Source of the DNA: Polytrichum commune
Lineage: Eukaryota > Streptophyta > Polytrichopsida > Polytrichales > Polytrichaceae
NCBI GenBank assembly: GCA_950295325.1
Contig: OX485803.1
Span: 62,199,554-62,263,553, forward strand
Direction: 5' to 3'
DNA length: 64,000 bases
Of the stretch, positions 1 to 11,684 are shown piece by piece. The notes beneath the pieces were generated by a model. It did not search any database, was not told the DNA's origin, and was given only the letters and a program-made list of their open reading frames with translations. The translations under genes were made by a program, and so were the position numbers. How positions within the stretch are numbered: the first letter of the stretch is position 1; each line of letters begins with the position of its first letter.

Positions 1-738
1 GGCATGTTGCTGGCTTCATAAATAGTTCCATAGGACGCAAAGAAATAGGAAATGTGGTGTGAGAATTTCGCATGTTGCCAAAACCCTGGAACAAACATGA
101 ATGGGGGTATGTAATCACCATAGCCACAAAAGACATTTTGGTCGGAGAAGAGTTGTATGCACACTACTCTTTGAACCCGCACATCGTATTGTAGGCTGAC
201 ACCCGGTAGTCCATATTAGGAATAACTACACTGCGTCATGTGTTCGCTAACATGACTATACCAAGTCATGGTTTGTTTTGACAAAATTTTGTATACATGT
301 CGTGACCACGGTATACATGTATACATGGAACATGACAATTTTTCCACATCCATTGTTTGTATTTGTGTGTTGCATGGGAGTTCATGTTCCTGACACACTC
401 CAGTCTTCATAATCTGTGGACATTCCCCCCACATATGTTATACGTTCATGTTATATTCGGCGTTTTATGATTGCCCCTTATTAGATACAGCGGACATTTT
501 ATGATACAATCCCGTAACACAGAAGTCACAAATTTATGACTCATCCATGTGATACAAGACTACTTGTAATTGGCCCTCTGTCGTTTTCATACTTTTATAA
601 CATGTCCATGTTATATACAATCCATGTTTTATTAATGACATTGTTATGAGTCTTTGTCGTATGTTTCAGCCAAAACGAATATATATAACGTGCGTACAAA
701 TTTATCACTGTCTGTAGGACGAATACAGCCCGATTGAC
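1..738. other. 5' flank / subterminal region of the CACTA element
   Basis: No gene is visible. The stretch is AT-rich and holds several TTATGAC/TTATGAG-type motifs between about 430 and 720. They resemble the TATGACT motifs crowded near the 3' end of the same CACTA element (23,600-23,880) and could be subterminal transposase-binding repeats. A clear CACTA terminus is not visible, so the 5' end probably lies at or before the window start. Confidence 0.45.
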
Positions 739-3700
739 TTGTTCTCCCATGCACCGAGGAGTGGTCAAAGAAGCCAGACATACCCTAACACAAACGATGG
801 ACAAGATGGAGAAGTTGAGGTTCTACATATGGTGACAGAGTGCTTTGGCAAGTACGATAGCCTCAATTTTGACGGACACGAAACCGAAGGCACTATACAT
901 GACGGACTCGGGGATGCATTGGTTGGAGACCCTAAAGGGGAGGATGGTTTCACAACGAACGAAAGTGAAGGTAGCGACGAGGAAAATGAAGAAATTAATG
1001 ACCCCATGGAAACTGGAGGGAGTACCATGAACAACAAGGACCCCAGTGGGATAGACCACGAGATTCTCTTACGCGAAGCTGGAACTCCACTTTATGAAGG
1101 AAGCCCCTCGAACTGTCTGACATCGACATTATTGTTACTATTGTGTTGCACGACCTTCGCCGTACTAAACAATTTTGTGGATGAGTTGTTGAAGGAAACA
1201 ATTTTACCCAAGGACAATATACTACCGAAATCATTTTACGAGGCGAAAGGCTTGTTGATGAAGTTGGGGTTGTCCTACAACTCAATACATGCGTGTAGGA
1301 ATGGATGTTGTTTGTTTCGGAAAGATTTGGAGGATGCAACGGAGTGCCCAAGATGCCACAAATCGCGGTACGTAGAGAACTCCAAAACAATTTGAATCAA
1401 AATTTTGAGGCATTTTCCTTTAATTCCTCATTTGCGAAGGATGTACAGCTGCACACGGCTGGCGGAGCTCATGAAGTGGCATGTAGGCAGGAAAAGTTCG
1501 GACAAGGTGATGAGGTCTGTGGTGGACTCGAAGGCTTGGGACCACGTAAATAATAGGTGGCCGTGGTTTGCGGAAGAGGAACGGAACGTTAGGCTTGGCT
1601 TTGCACTGGACTGTGTAAATCCGTTTAGGAACCAAAGTCTCAGCCACTCTACTTGGCCCGTGGTCGTGCTGAACAACAATATCCCACCTTGGTTAGTGAC
1701 CAAAAATTTCTTCATGATACTTGCGCTAATCATACCAGGAAAAGATAATGTTACAGACATGAACGTGGATGTGTACCTGGCACAGTTGATTGAGGAGCTC
1801 CAAGAGCTTTGGAAAGGGATCAACTACTTGGACAGATCGCAAGGAAACTCCAAAGATAAAACATTCAAGCTACATGACATGCTTTTGTGGACGGTGAATG
1901 ACTTCCCGGCGTACGGATTGATTTCCGGGCAAGTAACAAAAGGACATAGGATTTGTCCCGTGTATGGCCCCAACGTGGTAACACGGCGTTCCAAAGCATT
2001 GAAAAAGAATGTTTGCCTTGAGCATAGACGACAACTGCCAATGACCCACGAATGGAGACAAAAGAGGTCCATTTTTTATGGGCAGCCCGAGATGAGACCA
2101 CCGCCAAGAAGAATGAGTGGTCGAGAGCAATTGCGATATGCGAACGAGCGAGAAGAGTGGATGAAAAAACACTGCACGCACTAAGGTGGACAGACGAAAG
2201 ACCCCGTACACGAACACGGAGTGAAGAGGAGGACATGTCTATATGACCTTCCATACTGGAAAGTACGTGTATGCTATTATGAGAATTATGTGAGTGGACG
2301 TAGTCACATGATTGCACGTAGTAATATTGTTTATGAGAATTATGTGAGTGGATGTAGTCATGTACAGCCACATGATTGCACATAGTGATATTGTGATTCG
2401 CACCGTCAAATTTTTGACTGGCTCGAGTCATTGTACAGGATCTTCTAATTCGACACACATTAGATGTTATGCACTGTGAGAAAAACATCGCTAAGAATGT
2501 CATGAAAACCATATTTGGAGAGAAGGACACACTTAGAGTTCGTCTTGACATGAAGGAGGCGGGTATACGCAAACATCTTTGGCCCGTACCAGGAAAGAAA
2601 CCACGCAGCGTCATTTTACGTCGGTCCTCGTACGTTCTGACGAAAGAAGAGCGCGAAGTCTTTGTGGAGCAAGTGCGTGCATTACGAACCCCCACCCACT
2701 ATGTGTGTCGCGCACCTCTCCATGAGGAGTGCCCGAAACACCATGGGCACAAGGGGGACCCCGGAGTGACACCCGAGACTTGTGGAGCCGTTGGTGAGAG
2801 GGCCCAAGTGATCCTAGTGTGGGTGAGGGCCCCGGGCGTTGGGAACGCCTCCCATCCACGGAGACTAGGAGGCATGAGGGTAAGGCCATGAGCTATGCGT
2901 AGCTCATGGCGTGGTGATTCTAGAATGCTCAAGATCACCTCAAGCGGAGGTGTGAGCTAGGAGTTATGGCCATTTGAGTGGGGCGCTGTCCCGGGACAGC
3001 GCCCTGGTACAGCAGTGCCTGGGAGTGATTCCCGGGATTGCCAAGGTTCAAACAGGCATAACTTCCTCAAGACTTGCCCGAATGGGGCAAGTGAGGAGTC
3101 CATCGGCATCTACGTGAAGCGTAGATGAAGATGGAGTGGTTGGTTGTTATGAACAGACATCATACAAGGAAGTTATGATGGTCTGAAGCTGCTGGGGGGG
3201 TTCTAGGCCCAGCAGCTAAAGGAAAATGTCCACTTGGCCCCAACTCTTGGTAGAGAGACAAGAGGTCTCTTGACGGTGGGGTAGGGGCCCCGCGGAGAGT
3301 CCTAGAGGCTTATATGGGTGAGGTGGTGTGGCCTCACCCACCCGAGGCTGAACGGCACGGCCTCCATGGGCTTTGGCCCATTGTGAGGCCATAGTTGCCT
3401 AGTATGGTTCGGGTTGTTGTAGTGTTGCTCCGGCAACGCGATGACCAACATAGGATTGCACTTCCATGGATGGAAGTCCACATTGGGGAAATGGGTTACC
3501 GATCAAGGGGTGAGTCCCGAAAGCAAAGTAGGAGGGTTGGTTCCCCTCCTATGAACTATAGGTCCAGGGTAGGAGGAGCTAACCATGAGCATGGCGGAAT
3601 GTGAAGGGTTAGCACTCATAACCTTTGCTAGGAATGAAAATTGCCAAGATGGTCAAGGGGGCTAGCAAGGGTTGCGACAATGTAGGTTAGTTGAAGAAGC

Positions 3701-4165
3701 GTGTAAACGTGGATGGGCACATAAAAGGCCTGAAATCCCATGACTACCATGTCCTCATGCAGCAAGTGTTGCCACTATGTGTGCGCTGCACAATGGAAAA
3801 GGAAGTTCGGACATCAATAATAATGTTGAGCCGTGTATTCAGCAGGGTATGTGCTAAGTCCATTGATCCCGCAACAATACATGAGATGAGGGGTGAAGCG
3901 GCCATAGCACTATGCATGTTGGAAAAAAGAATTCCCGCCATCATTTTTTGACATTATGAGCCATCTGGTTTTGTACCTCGTGGAGGAAGTGGAAATTTGC
4001 GGACCTGTACATACACGTTGGATGTACCCTATAGAGAGGTATCTCAAGACTCTAAAAGGATGCGTCCGAAACCGTGCTCAACCAGAGGGTTGCATGGCTG
4101 AAGGCTATGTCATAGTATAGGCATTGGGATTTTGTACAGAGTGTATGCAAGAATATACAGTCACC
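739..4165 (+). pseudogene. CACTA (En/Spm) TNP2-like transposase, N-terminal and central part, broken
   Basis: The translation follows plant TNP2/Transposase_21 proteins in order. First comes an acidic N terminus, then LYEG and the HACxNxCxLFR...CPxC zinc-type motif (to 1395). The RHFPL, WHVGR, RLGFALD, NPF, WPVVV, PPW and NDFPAYG blocks follow (1405-2184), then DLPYW, an intron and HTLDVMHCEKN. A clear GT-AG intron at 2263-2438 restores the conserved join between DLPYWK and DLLIRH. The DUF4218-like part follows (GLKSHDYH, 3691 on; RWMYPIERYLKTLKG, then ALGFCTE). Lesions seen: TGA at 1393, TAA at 2182, TAG at 3688 and 4118, and a one-base frameshift in the T run at 3944-3949. Repeat R1 is inserted at 2705-3679. 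The frame breaks off after a TVTT motif near 4165 and resumes at 21,839. The gene is dead as it stands; the family call is firm. Confidence 0.88.
2705..3679 (+). repeat. R1: ~975-bp non-autonomous element inserted in the CACTA exon
   Basis: The repeat starts GTGTCGCGC and ends GCGACA, so its ends form a short inverted repeat (TGTCGC/GCGACA). It is GC-rich, has no convincing ORF and contains a perfect 24-bp palindrome at 2981-3004. ATGT lies directly outside both ends (2701-2704 and 3680-3683), a possible 4-bp target duplication. Removing the repeat rejoins the TNP2 frame between THYV and LKKRVN. Copies occur at 20,859-21,838 (inverted) and 23,887-24,982 (diverged). The superfamily is not recognised. 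Confidence 0.75.
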
Positions 4166-4523
4166 ACCAGTGTTTTTTTTTTCCAAAAGAAATGGGTCTC
4201 TACATTGGCTCTTGGCCCATCCATTAGCTAGCTTCTTTGGCAATTTGAGTTGGCTTGAAGGAGCCCTAGCTAGCCACGTGGGATGACTTAACATATGGCG
4301 AATGCGACTAGATGTCAAAGAAGGTTTGAGTATGTGGCGATATATAATTTTTTTGGGGCGAGTGTATGTGGCTATGTTTTGCCAACGTAAAGTTGAAATA
4401 TGGCCCCCGCTTCCTACGTTGTTGATGTAAATGTGGCTAATACAACCCAAAGTACATCAAAATTTGGCTACATCTAAGATTCAATGTACAAAAAATATTT
4501 GTTCCACAGGGGAATTGAACCCT
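4166..4523. other. Left junction of the composite insertion in the CACTA gene
   Basis: No gene is visible. Homology to the CACTA transposase stops near 4165. The remaining sequence up to the gypsy terminus is unassigned, and 4520-4523 (CCCT) is the probable left target duplication of the gypsy element. Confidence 0.4.
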
Positions 4524-4956
4524 TGTCACGTGAGGTGACATCGGGGGCTAAGTCACGTCAATTTAGGAGTAAATGGACTCCACTAGGAGTCCATGTGTGT
4601 TGGGATGAGTAACGGACTCCATTGGGAGTCCTAGTTAGTTGTTCATCCACTCCATGGATGAACTCCACATAGGATTGGGGTTGTATGGAGAGGAAGGCCT
4701 CTTGACTTGCCATTGTTGTCAAATCAAGTCTTGTGAGTGTGTTTTGAGAGAGAGAGAGAGCTTGTTGTTGCTTTCTCATGGCTATGGTGTAATAGATTAT
4801 GAGTAAAGCCTTTGCATTCTTTCTCCACCACTTGCACTCTTGGATTCTCCCTTCGTGGAGTGAGAGATAGCTTGACTCTTGTGTGTGAATTTTAGAGTTT
4901 CTTAAGCTTTGTAAGGAGACATTTTAGTTTCTTAAGCTTGGAGAGAGAATCCCTCA
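4524..4956 (+). repeat. Terminal segment L, left copy (5' LTR part)
   Basis: The 433-bp segment starts TGTCACGTG, ends CCCTCA and is nearly identical to 16,935-17,364. It contains a GA microsatellite near 4748-4760. Unlike the right-hand copy it is not followed by segment X. No tRNA-complementary primer site starting TGG is visible just after it. Confidence 0.85.
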
Positions 4957-6434
4957 TACTTGACAACAATTTATTCAAATTTTTCATTTTTAGTTGTATT
5001 TCTGAGCTAGAATGGCCCAGTCATGAGAGCAAATGAGTGATACAAGTGTTTGAAAGCTTAGTTCGTCATTTCTTGCAATCCTCAAGAAGATTTTGAGAGA
5101 AATCTTCCCATTTTTCTTTGGTTGTCTCTTGTATTTTCTTCAATTATTGATGTTTGAATCTTGAGATTCCATTTAGTTTCAAGATTCTCAAGTCACATTT
5201 TCTTGCTTGCAAATTGTGAAGCAAAGTTTAATTTAAATACAAACATAAACCACAATCAAAATCCGATTTAGTTTTAATTTTGGTTGAGCTCCGGACGGAT
5301 CCGGAGCTCACCGGACCCTCTTGGAGCTCTTGGAGCTCCTGGAGCTCCAATTCTGAATCCCGGGGGTGGCTAATCCCGGGCCGGGGGCAACAAAATCCCG
5401 GGCCGGGGGCGGGCGGGCGGCGGCCGGGCCCCATGGCGGGCGGCGCCAGCCGGGCCCCGCGGCGAGGTGGCAGCGGGCCGGGGGCGGGCGGGCGACAGCC
5501 TGGCCGAGGTGGCGGGCGGCGCCAGCCTGGCCCCCCCTTTATTTCAAGGTATGCTAACAACCTTAGTTAATTTAAATAACCTAGCTTAGTTAATTACTTA
5601 ATTAATTAGGTTAGTTAGCTAACTAATTAGGTTAGTTAACTAATTAAGTTAATTAGCTAATTAAGTTAATTAGCTAATTAGGTTAGTTAACTAATTAGGT
5701 TAGTTAATTAATTAGTTAATTAGGTTAGTTAGTTAGTTAATTAATTAGGTTAATTAAGTTAGTTAACTTAATCAGTTAATTAATTACATAATTAGGTTAA
5801 GTTAACTAATTTAATTAGATTAAGTTAATTAAGTTAATTAACTTTTTGTTTTGTTTTTGTTTTTGTTTTATTTTTATTTTTATTTTTAAATAAACCGGAT
5901 TTTTTTTTAATATTTTGATTTTGATTTTGATTTTTTGATTTTTTACTTTCACTTTCAAATTTGGCATTTCATTGTCACAAATTTTGAGGCTCAAATTTGG
6001 GGGCATACTAGCTCCGATTGAAGTGAAATTTGAGCCTATTTTGTGTGAAATTTGCCAAGGAATCCAATGGTGTAATTAGATTTTTGATTGGAAGTCAAAA
6101 TCATTGCTGAAATTGCTAATTTCAACGCTGATTTTTGTTTTTGGGAGCAAATTAACTCCGATTGGAGTGAAATTTGAGCCTAATTTATGTGAAATCTTCC
6201 TAGGAGTCCATTGGTGCACTTAGTTTGTTGATTGGAGTTCATAATCACCTTGGAAATGAGCCTTTTCAACGCTGATTTTTCATTTTAATTACCAATCTCA
6301 AACCTTTGCACAATTTTGGAATTCTGGGGGCATAAACACTTGGCATTGGCAAGGGATTGCCATTTAGATAGCCCGCAACAGGTCCAGGTTGCCATTACCT
6401 TGTAGATAGTTGCAGGTACTCAAGTGATTATTTT
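4957..6434 (+). other. Gypsy leader with strongly skewed simple-sequence blocks
   Basis: No gene. After AT-rich sequence there is a GC-rich block (about 5280-5545, repeated GGAGCT then CCGGG/GGCGGGC units). Next is a block built from TTAATTAGG/TTAGTTAA units (about 5550-5840), then T-rich runs to about 5950. The segment at about 5998-6145 is repeated imperfectly at 6146-6290 (shared CTCCGATTG and TTTCAACGCTGATTTTT). ORFs on either strand over the GC-rich block look like composition artefacts. The gag ATG follows at 6435. Confidence 0.6.
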
Positions 6435-8698
6435 ATGGTGCAAACTAGGAGCCGATATTATCGATCTCCATCACCAGATTACTTGGAGGACGTGCATACC
6501 ACAAATCTTGAGCCAGAGGCAGATACCAACGAGGCTTTTGAGCCTATTTCGGCGTTGGACACTACCAGTAGGCTTCGGATTTGGAGTGTCGGCACGTTCG
6601 ACGAAATGGAGGACGATCGCCACAATTCAGTGCGTGATCGGTTCTCAGGTCGAGCTGGGGGAATTTCCTTGCCCGATTGGAAACTCCGGTTTCGTACCTG
6701 GATTAAGGAGAAACGCCAAAGGTCTTCCAATTTCAATGATTGGTATGCCTTTGAACTTTTGCCTCAACATTTGGAGTATGAGGCACTCCAAACTTACGAA
6801 CGATGGACAGAGGGTCATCAGCGGCAACTTCGGGAGGTGGAGCAGTATTGGGAGGCCCGGGTTGAACTTATTTCAGCCCTTAAAGATGGGGCGATTGCCA
6901 CCTTAGCTCCACCTACCTTAAAGGAGGAGGATCCACCGGAGGAGTCTGAGGACCAAGAACTGGCATTTGGGCCACTGGTGGCTGGCAGTAGCACGGCTAC
7001 CCTTTCACGGATGGCACGTGCTACACAGGCAGCATTGACGGCTGTTGGTCCACCACCTCCATTTAATTCCCTTACTGAATTTGTCGCACATTTGGAAGTG
7101 GAGTATGGTGGGTTTCGGCGAGACCAGATGCAGCGCATCCAGGATTTCCGCCGAGAGAAGGATGATACTCCACGGACCATGTATACGCGACTCGCGCGAT
7201 TTGCTGTGGAGTCGGGAGGTGTTTTTGCTGAGAGTCAGCTTGTTAAAATATTTTTGTCTAAGATTGACAAGCGGCTACTTGAGTTGGCATCACCTCGGAT
7301 TATCCTCGACTACGAGGGCCGAGCTACGCTTGCACAAGCGTTTGCCGTGGTTGAGAAATGTGATCGGGCTCTTTGCCAACATGATGCCACGGATATGGTA
7401 TCTTGGATGACAGAGAGTCCGAAACCAAGAAGAATTGTCACAGCTACTAGCAGTTTAGCTGAGACTCAACCCGTCAAGGAGCAAAAGATTTTGCATTGTT
7501 GGGGTTGTGGAGAAGCTGGTCATTCGAAGAATGATCCCAATTGTCCTAAGAAGAAGAAAACTCAGCCTTTGGGAAAATTAAAACAAAAGATGGAACCAAT
7601 AAGGGCAGGGGACAATTCTAAGAAGAGACAATTGAAATGTAGCCATTGTGGTGGCACTAATCACGATGTGGATCATTGTTTCCTACTTCATCCTGAGATG
7701 CGGCCTGCCAGTTATGTCACTGGAAAGTCTCCAAGGGAGCAGAGTCTTGAGGCTAAGGTGGCAGAGCTTGAGCAAAAGCTCAAATCTTCTGCATCTTTTG
7801 CTCAAATTTCTGAGCCGCATGTGGGTGGTCACACCTTGGGTTCGGACATGTATATGTTTGGAGCAGCTGGAGAGGTGGTGGCGGCGGCGTCTACTCGCTC
7901 ACAAATATCGGCAGATGCGGTGGCTTCCACGAGTGGTGGTAGCAATGAGGTGCTACATCCTCGCCATGCCGGACCAGCTGATCAAATTGGTCAAGCACGT
8001 TTACCTCTTTCATTTGGATTGGTAGACACCACTGTTGTTGGGGCTAAAAACCCTGTACCTTTGAGAGATGGGGATTCCATCTCGAAGGATGTTACGCAGG
8101 CATTGGCATATAAAATTCTCCATATGCCAATTTTCTCGGGTTCAGAGTTGATGGCTTCGGATTTCAAGCCTGCTGGAGTTTTCCATTTAGCTGGGAGAAT
8201 GTTAGAAGGTAAGGCGGATTTGCCATCCCTTCAAGTATCCCAAGCTGTTGTTGACGTACCTGTGGCTGAGGAGGTGGAGGACTTAGCCAATTTGCGAGCG
8301 AGCCTTGCGGATGCGGCGATCATTGCTTTTGGTAAGCAAACTGATATTCCTCCAACATCAATTTCAGCAGTGGATACGTCGTTTGCGAATTATGCGTCCA
8401 GAGCGGCATATCTTGCAGACATTTCTGCAAGGCCTGCTCGCAAACGGCATAATTTGCAACCAGAAGTTGTACGGCTGATAAACGACAAATCTTTGTTTGT
8501 CGTTTCACGTACGGATATGCCCACTATCCGTGCTACACCACTGAGAGTTATGATGGATTCCGGTGCTCAACCGGTTATGATTGGCAAAGGACTTGCTGAC
8601 AGTCTTGGATTGACGCCAGCAAGGTTGGATCCTTGTCCATTCACTATTGTGACTTCAGTAGGGGGCACTGAACGTGCAACAGGTTACACCAAGGCACC
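6435..8698 (+). CDS. Gypsy Gag-protease (interrupted; continues at 11,543)
   Basis: Capsid/nucleocapsid precursor and start of the aspartic protease of the DNMT-bearing gypsy element. The ATG at 6435 opens MVQTRSRYYRS. A retrotransposon gag-like helical region comes first. A CCHC zinc knuckle follows near residues 355-370 (CWGCGEAGH...C), a second near 402-415 (CSHCGGTNH...C), and a short coiled-coil-like stretch near 434-451. The retropepsin active site is near residue 711 (MMDSGAQ). At residue ~755 a solo LTR enters. Excising 8699-11,537 plus one GCACC duplicate restores the frame exactly into APLRLIFHVG and DILVGQQALYPLG, the second half of the protease. The ORF as read runs on 49 bp into the solo LTR, to 8747. 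Confidence 0.85.
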
Positions 8699-11537
8699 TG
8701 TGAACCCTTTGAGTGGTCCACCACTCTGCGGGATCACTTTTAGTTAGAATGTTAGCATTAAAAGTTAGAATTGATAGGGAATTTAGGAAAAATTAGTTCA
8801 TTTAGCATTTAGCCTAGAAGAAGGAAGGTCAAAATGAAACTAAGTAGTGCTAGAAGATAGCAAAGTAGAAAAAATGTGCTAGCTAGTAAAAACAACTAGC
8901 TAAGCAAATATTAGTAGATGCTAGTTATTAAGCAAATGTTAGTAGATGCTAGCTAAGCAAGTGTTAGTTTATTAGTTAGTGTGAGGCACACAAGACTATT
9001 GGAGGTGTTTTACGTAAGAAGATAAAATCGGCGTGAAGAATTTTGAAGACAAAAAAGAAAGAGAGCAAGGGGGATACTTGCCCACTTGCCCCCTTGCCAA
9101 CTCGATGGCGGAAAAATTAGAAAGATTTCTAAAGGTTTTTTGTCGGAGCCACCTCGGCGAGAGGGTGGCAACCTCAACCGGGAAAACCCCCGAGCCAAAA
9201 TTTCGGGAAAGGGTTTGAAAAATGGATCCGGTGGAGGAGGGGTCCAACCCTTTTGTGAGAGGGTTTAAAAACCCCTCCTTCCACCTTGTAGCTCTCTCTT
9301 TTTCTCTAGTTTTTGGGCGAAGCCCTGCTTCAATGTAGTTAGGAAAAAAACCTTTAACATGTATTCTCAATGGTCTAAAAGAAAGGCTTGAGAACCTCCT
9401 CTACTCTCTCTCTCCTAGTTAGGTTGTGTGTTTATTAACACACCAACAAAATTATTCCTTCTTTTGTAGAGGTAGGTTGGATGGTAGAGTTTTGAGTAGA
9501 GGCATTATAGACCTCATCTGCCAATGCCCTGAAGGCTTAGTTCAAAAGCTAGAACAAGATACTTATCATTTTTCTCTTAGAGAGATTTCATATAGCTATC
9601 CATAGCCGTTTCCCATTTGTGATTTGGTTGAGATGACAATTAGTTATGGATTTTCAAAGATGGAGTAGAAAAACTGGGTGGTCTTGTGGGTAGCGGCTGC
9701 TGGATCAGACCTGCGAGCCCAATAGGAATTTTAATTCCAAGAAATTATATTTTTCCCAAGTAGAACTTTTGTGTAGCTTTCCAAAATGGCTTAGAACATT
9801 TGATTTGAGCATGATTTGAATTAGATATGAATGGTGCAAGATGGGACACATAGTTTGAGAACTTTTGGTTGACTGCTGCATTACAGAGGACCTGCTGGGT
9901 TCACTTCGGCTTACCTTTCTAATCACATATTTTTATCAAATACATATTTTTAATATCTCTCCAGGGTCATATAGAACGTTTGATTTGACTAAGATTTGAA
10001 TTAGATATGAATTGTTGAAGGCGAGATACATAGTTTAAGCCTTCTTGATTGACTGCTGTGTTACAAGGAGTCCGCTGAATTTCTATTAGCTTAACCTGCT
10101 GATGTCATAATTTTTCTAGTTAGAGCTTGTTCATAGCTTTCCAATGGTATAAGGAAAGCCTAGATCCAAGTAGTAAGGAATGTGCTATGAATTTTTGAAG
10201 TTAGAAGGTAGATAGGTGGGTTGGAAGGGTCGGTTGAATCGACCTCACACTTCCAACCCTCATAACTTTTGCATTTCTTATCCGATTAGAGTGATTTTTA
10301 GATCATTGGAAAGATAATTTGGTGCACTAAGTATAAATATTATGCTTAGGATTAAATTACAGGGCAGAATAACACTTTATATTTTAATTGTTAACTAAGG
10401 TACGCTTACTACCAAACTAGTTACAAAGAAGGAGGCAAGGTCGACGCTCGGAAAGTGGAGCAAGGAAGGAGGTAGCGGCTCGGCCTACATCAAGCCCAAA
10501 TCAACCGAGGAAAATTGAGGTAAATTAACTAACCTTAAGCCTTCCATTTAGGATTGGAGGGAGCACGGCTAAGGTACGCATCTCTAAACCCACTCACCTA
10601 TCTCGTAAGGTCAAGTGGCTTGACCACTTGACCGCCAAGGGAGTACCCAATTCCATTGTTTTCGGGGCCCTTGGTATGTTTTGTGGTAGTAGCTTCATTT
10701 ATTAGCAAGTTTCGTGTGTGGTAAGTCGGATTAATCACCGACACGACCACTCTGAATGTTGTTGGTGGAAAGGTGGGGTTAATGACCCGCGAATCCACTA
10801 TTATGTTGTTGGCCCCATAGATTGGGAGTAATGGCCCCAATTTATGAAGATTGCGCAACAGGTTGAACCTACAGGTCGCCCGTCACCCTGGTCCCATTGA
10901 GTTGCATTTCGTGGTCTATCCAGTGTAAACACATTTAACAATCAAAACATACAAAATAAATCGTAAACCCTTGTTGGCAAGAGACCCGAGGTAAGGGGTG
11001 ATGCCTAATATGTTAATGTAGTAAGTTAGGACGTACAAACAAAAGTAAGTAATTAAGAAGGAATTTGTGTGAAGGGTGGGACTTAGGCCAAGTTCCCCCG
11101 CTTAGAAAACTAAATAGAACTAAATAAAGAAATAGGAAGAATTGAATGGTCCATCAAATTGTCGTTATTCCGTTCGTTGAGTTAGGGTGGTATGAGTCAC
11201 ACCCGGTTGGGTGTATCAGAACCATCCCAATTCACAAATTAGGATTGCCTTGGTTTCAAGGCTGGTGCGTCTGCGCGTAGAATAGGTTGTAGGTTAAGGT
11301 TAGAACTAGATATGAAATTGGTTAGTGGAGTTTAAAGCCACACTAGTAAAAAACTAAGGCCTAACTTCCGGAGGTACTACGACGCATATTTAATCTCCCT
11401 TAAAAATCTAACTACTCACGTTATACACCTATCATCCGGGTTCGGCTTGGGCGCCTGCAAATGCAGGCCACCTTCACCGAAGGGCTTGTGTGATACTTTT
11501 AGGCTCCCTCGAAAGGGGGTGGCCCAAAAGTACCACA
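8699..11537. mobile_element. Solo LTR (2.84 kb) inserted in the gypsy protease
   Basis: The insert begins TGTGAACCC and ends ACCACA, with a perfect 5-bp duplication GCACC at 8694-8698 and 11,538-11,542. It has no coding capacity. A TTTAAAAAC box lies near 9265, followed by pyrimidine-rich sequence like an LTR promoter and leader. There is an imperfect internal duplication near 9800-10,100 (both copies with GATTTGAATTAGATATGAAT). No direct LTR pair is found inside, so a solo LTR left by recombination fits best. Strand is not certain. Confidence 0.7.
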
Positions 11538-11542
11538 GCACC

Positions 11543-11684
11543 TCTACGTTTGATTTTTCATGTGGGGGCAGGGCCTACTTACACTCATTTGTCAATGAAG
11601 TGTGTTGTTACTAATGCTACCAACTATGATATACTTGTTGGTCAGCAAGCTCTTTACCCACTTGGCTTTGGTTTGGATAATTAG
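11543..11684 (+). pseudogene. Gypsy protease, C-terminal part
   Basis: This continues the frame of 6435-8698 and encodes the second half of the retropepsin fold, including THLSMKCVV and the DILVGQQALYPLGFGLDN block. It stops at TAG 11,682-11,684. The following residues IRPGWSTGDGRK are in the +1 frame from 11,680. A short deletion at an ATT repeat, removing a few residues and shifting the frame, would explain this. A programmed frameshift is possible but less likely, since the junction also seems to lack residues. Confidence 0.7.

Noticed and set aside
183-210. CACTACTC near the window start as the CACTA 5' terminus
   Set aside because: It matches the 3' terminus only over CACTAC; no extended inverted repeat, so chance is as likely.
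2605-2698. Natural end of the CACTA transposase near 2700
   Set aside because: The TNP2 frame continues after repeat R1 at 3691 with GLKSHDYH and the DUF4218-like part, so the apparent end is an insertion.
3395-3604. ORF in R1 that recurs in R2 as a possible conserved small protein
   Set aside because: It recurs only because the whole non-coding repeat is duplicated; R3 does not keep it open.
4505-4523. tRNA-like B-box (complement of GGTTCAATTCC) next to the gypsy left end
   Set aside because: No A box at the right distance and no cloverleaf; it is cut by the gypsy insertion site and stands alone.
5228-5570. Overlapping ORFs on both strands over the GC-rich block of the gypsy leader
   Set aside because: Pro/Gly/Arg-rich translations in several frames at once follow from the simple GC repeats; no domain and no conserved start.
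8735-11500. The shared ACTTTTAG near 8740 and 11,490 as target duplications or splice sites
   Set aside because: Using them does not restore the protease frame; GCACC at 8694 and 11,538 with TG...CA ends does so exactly.
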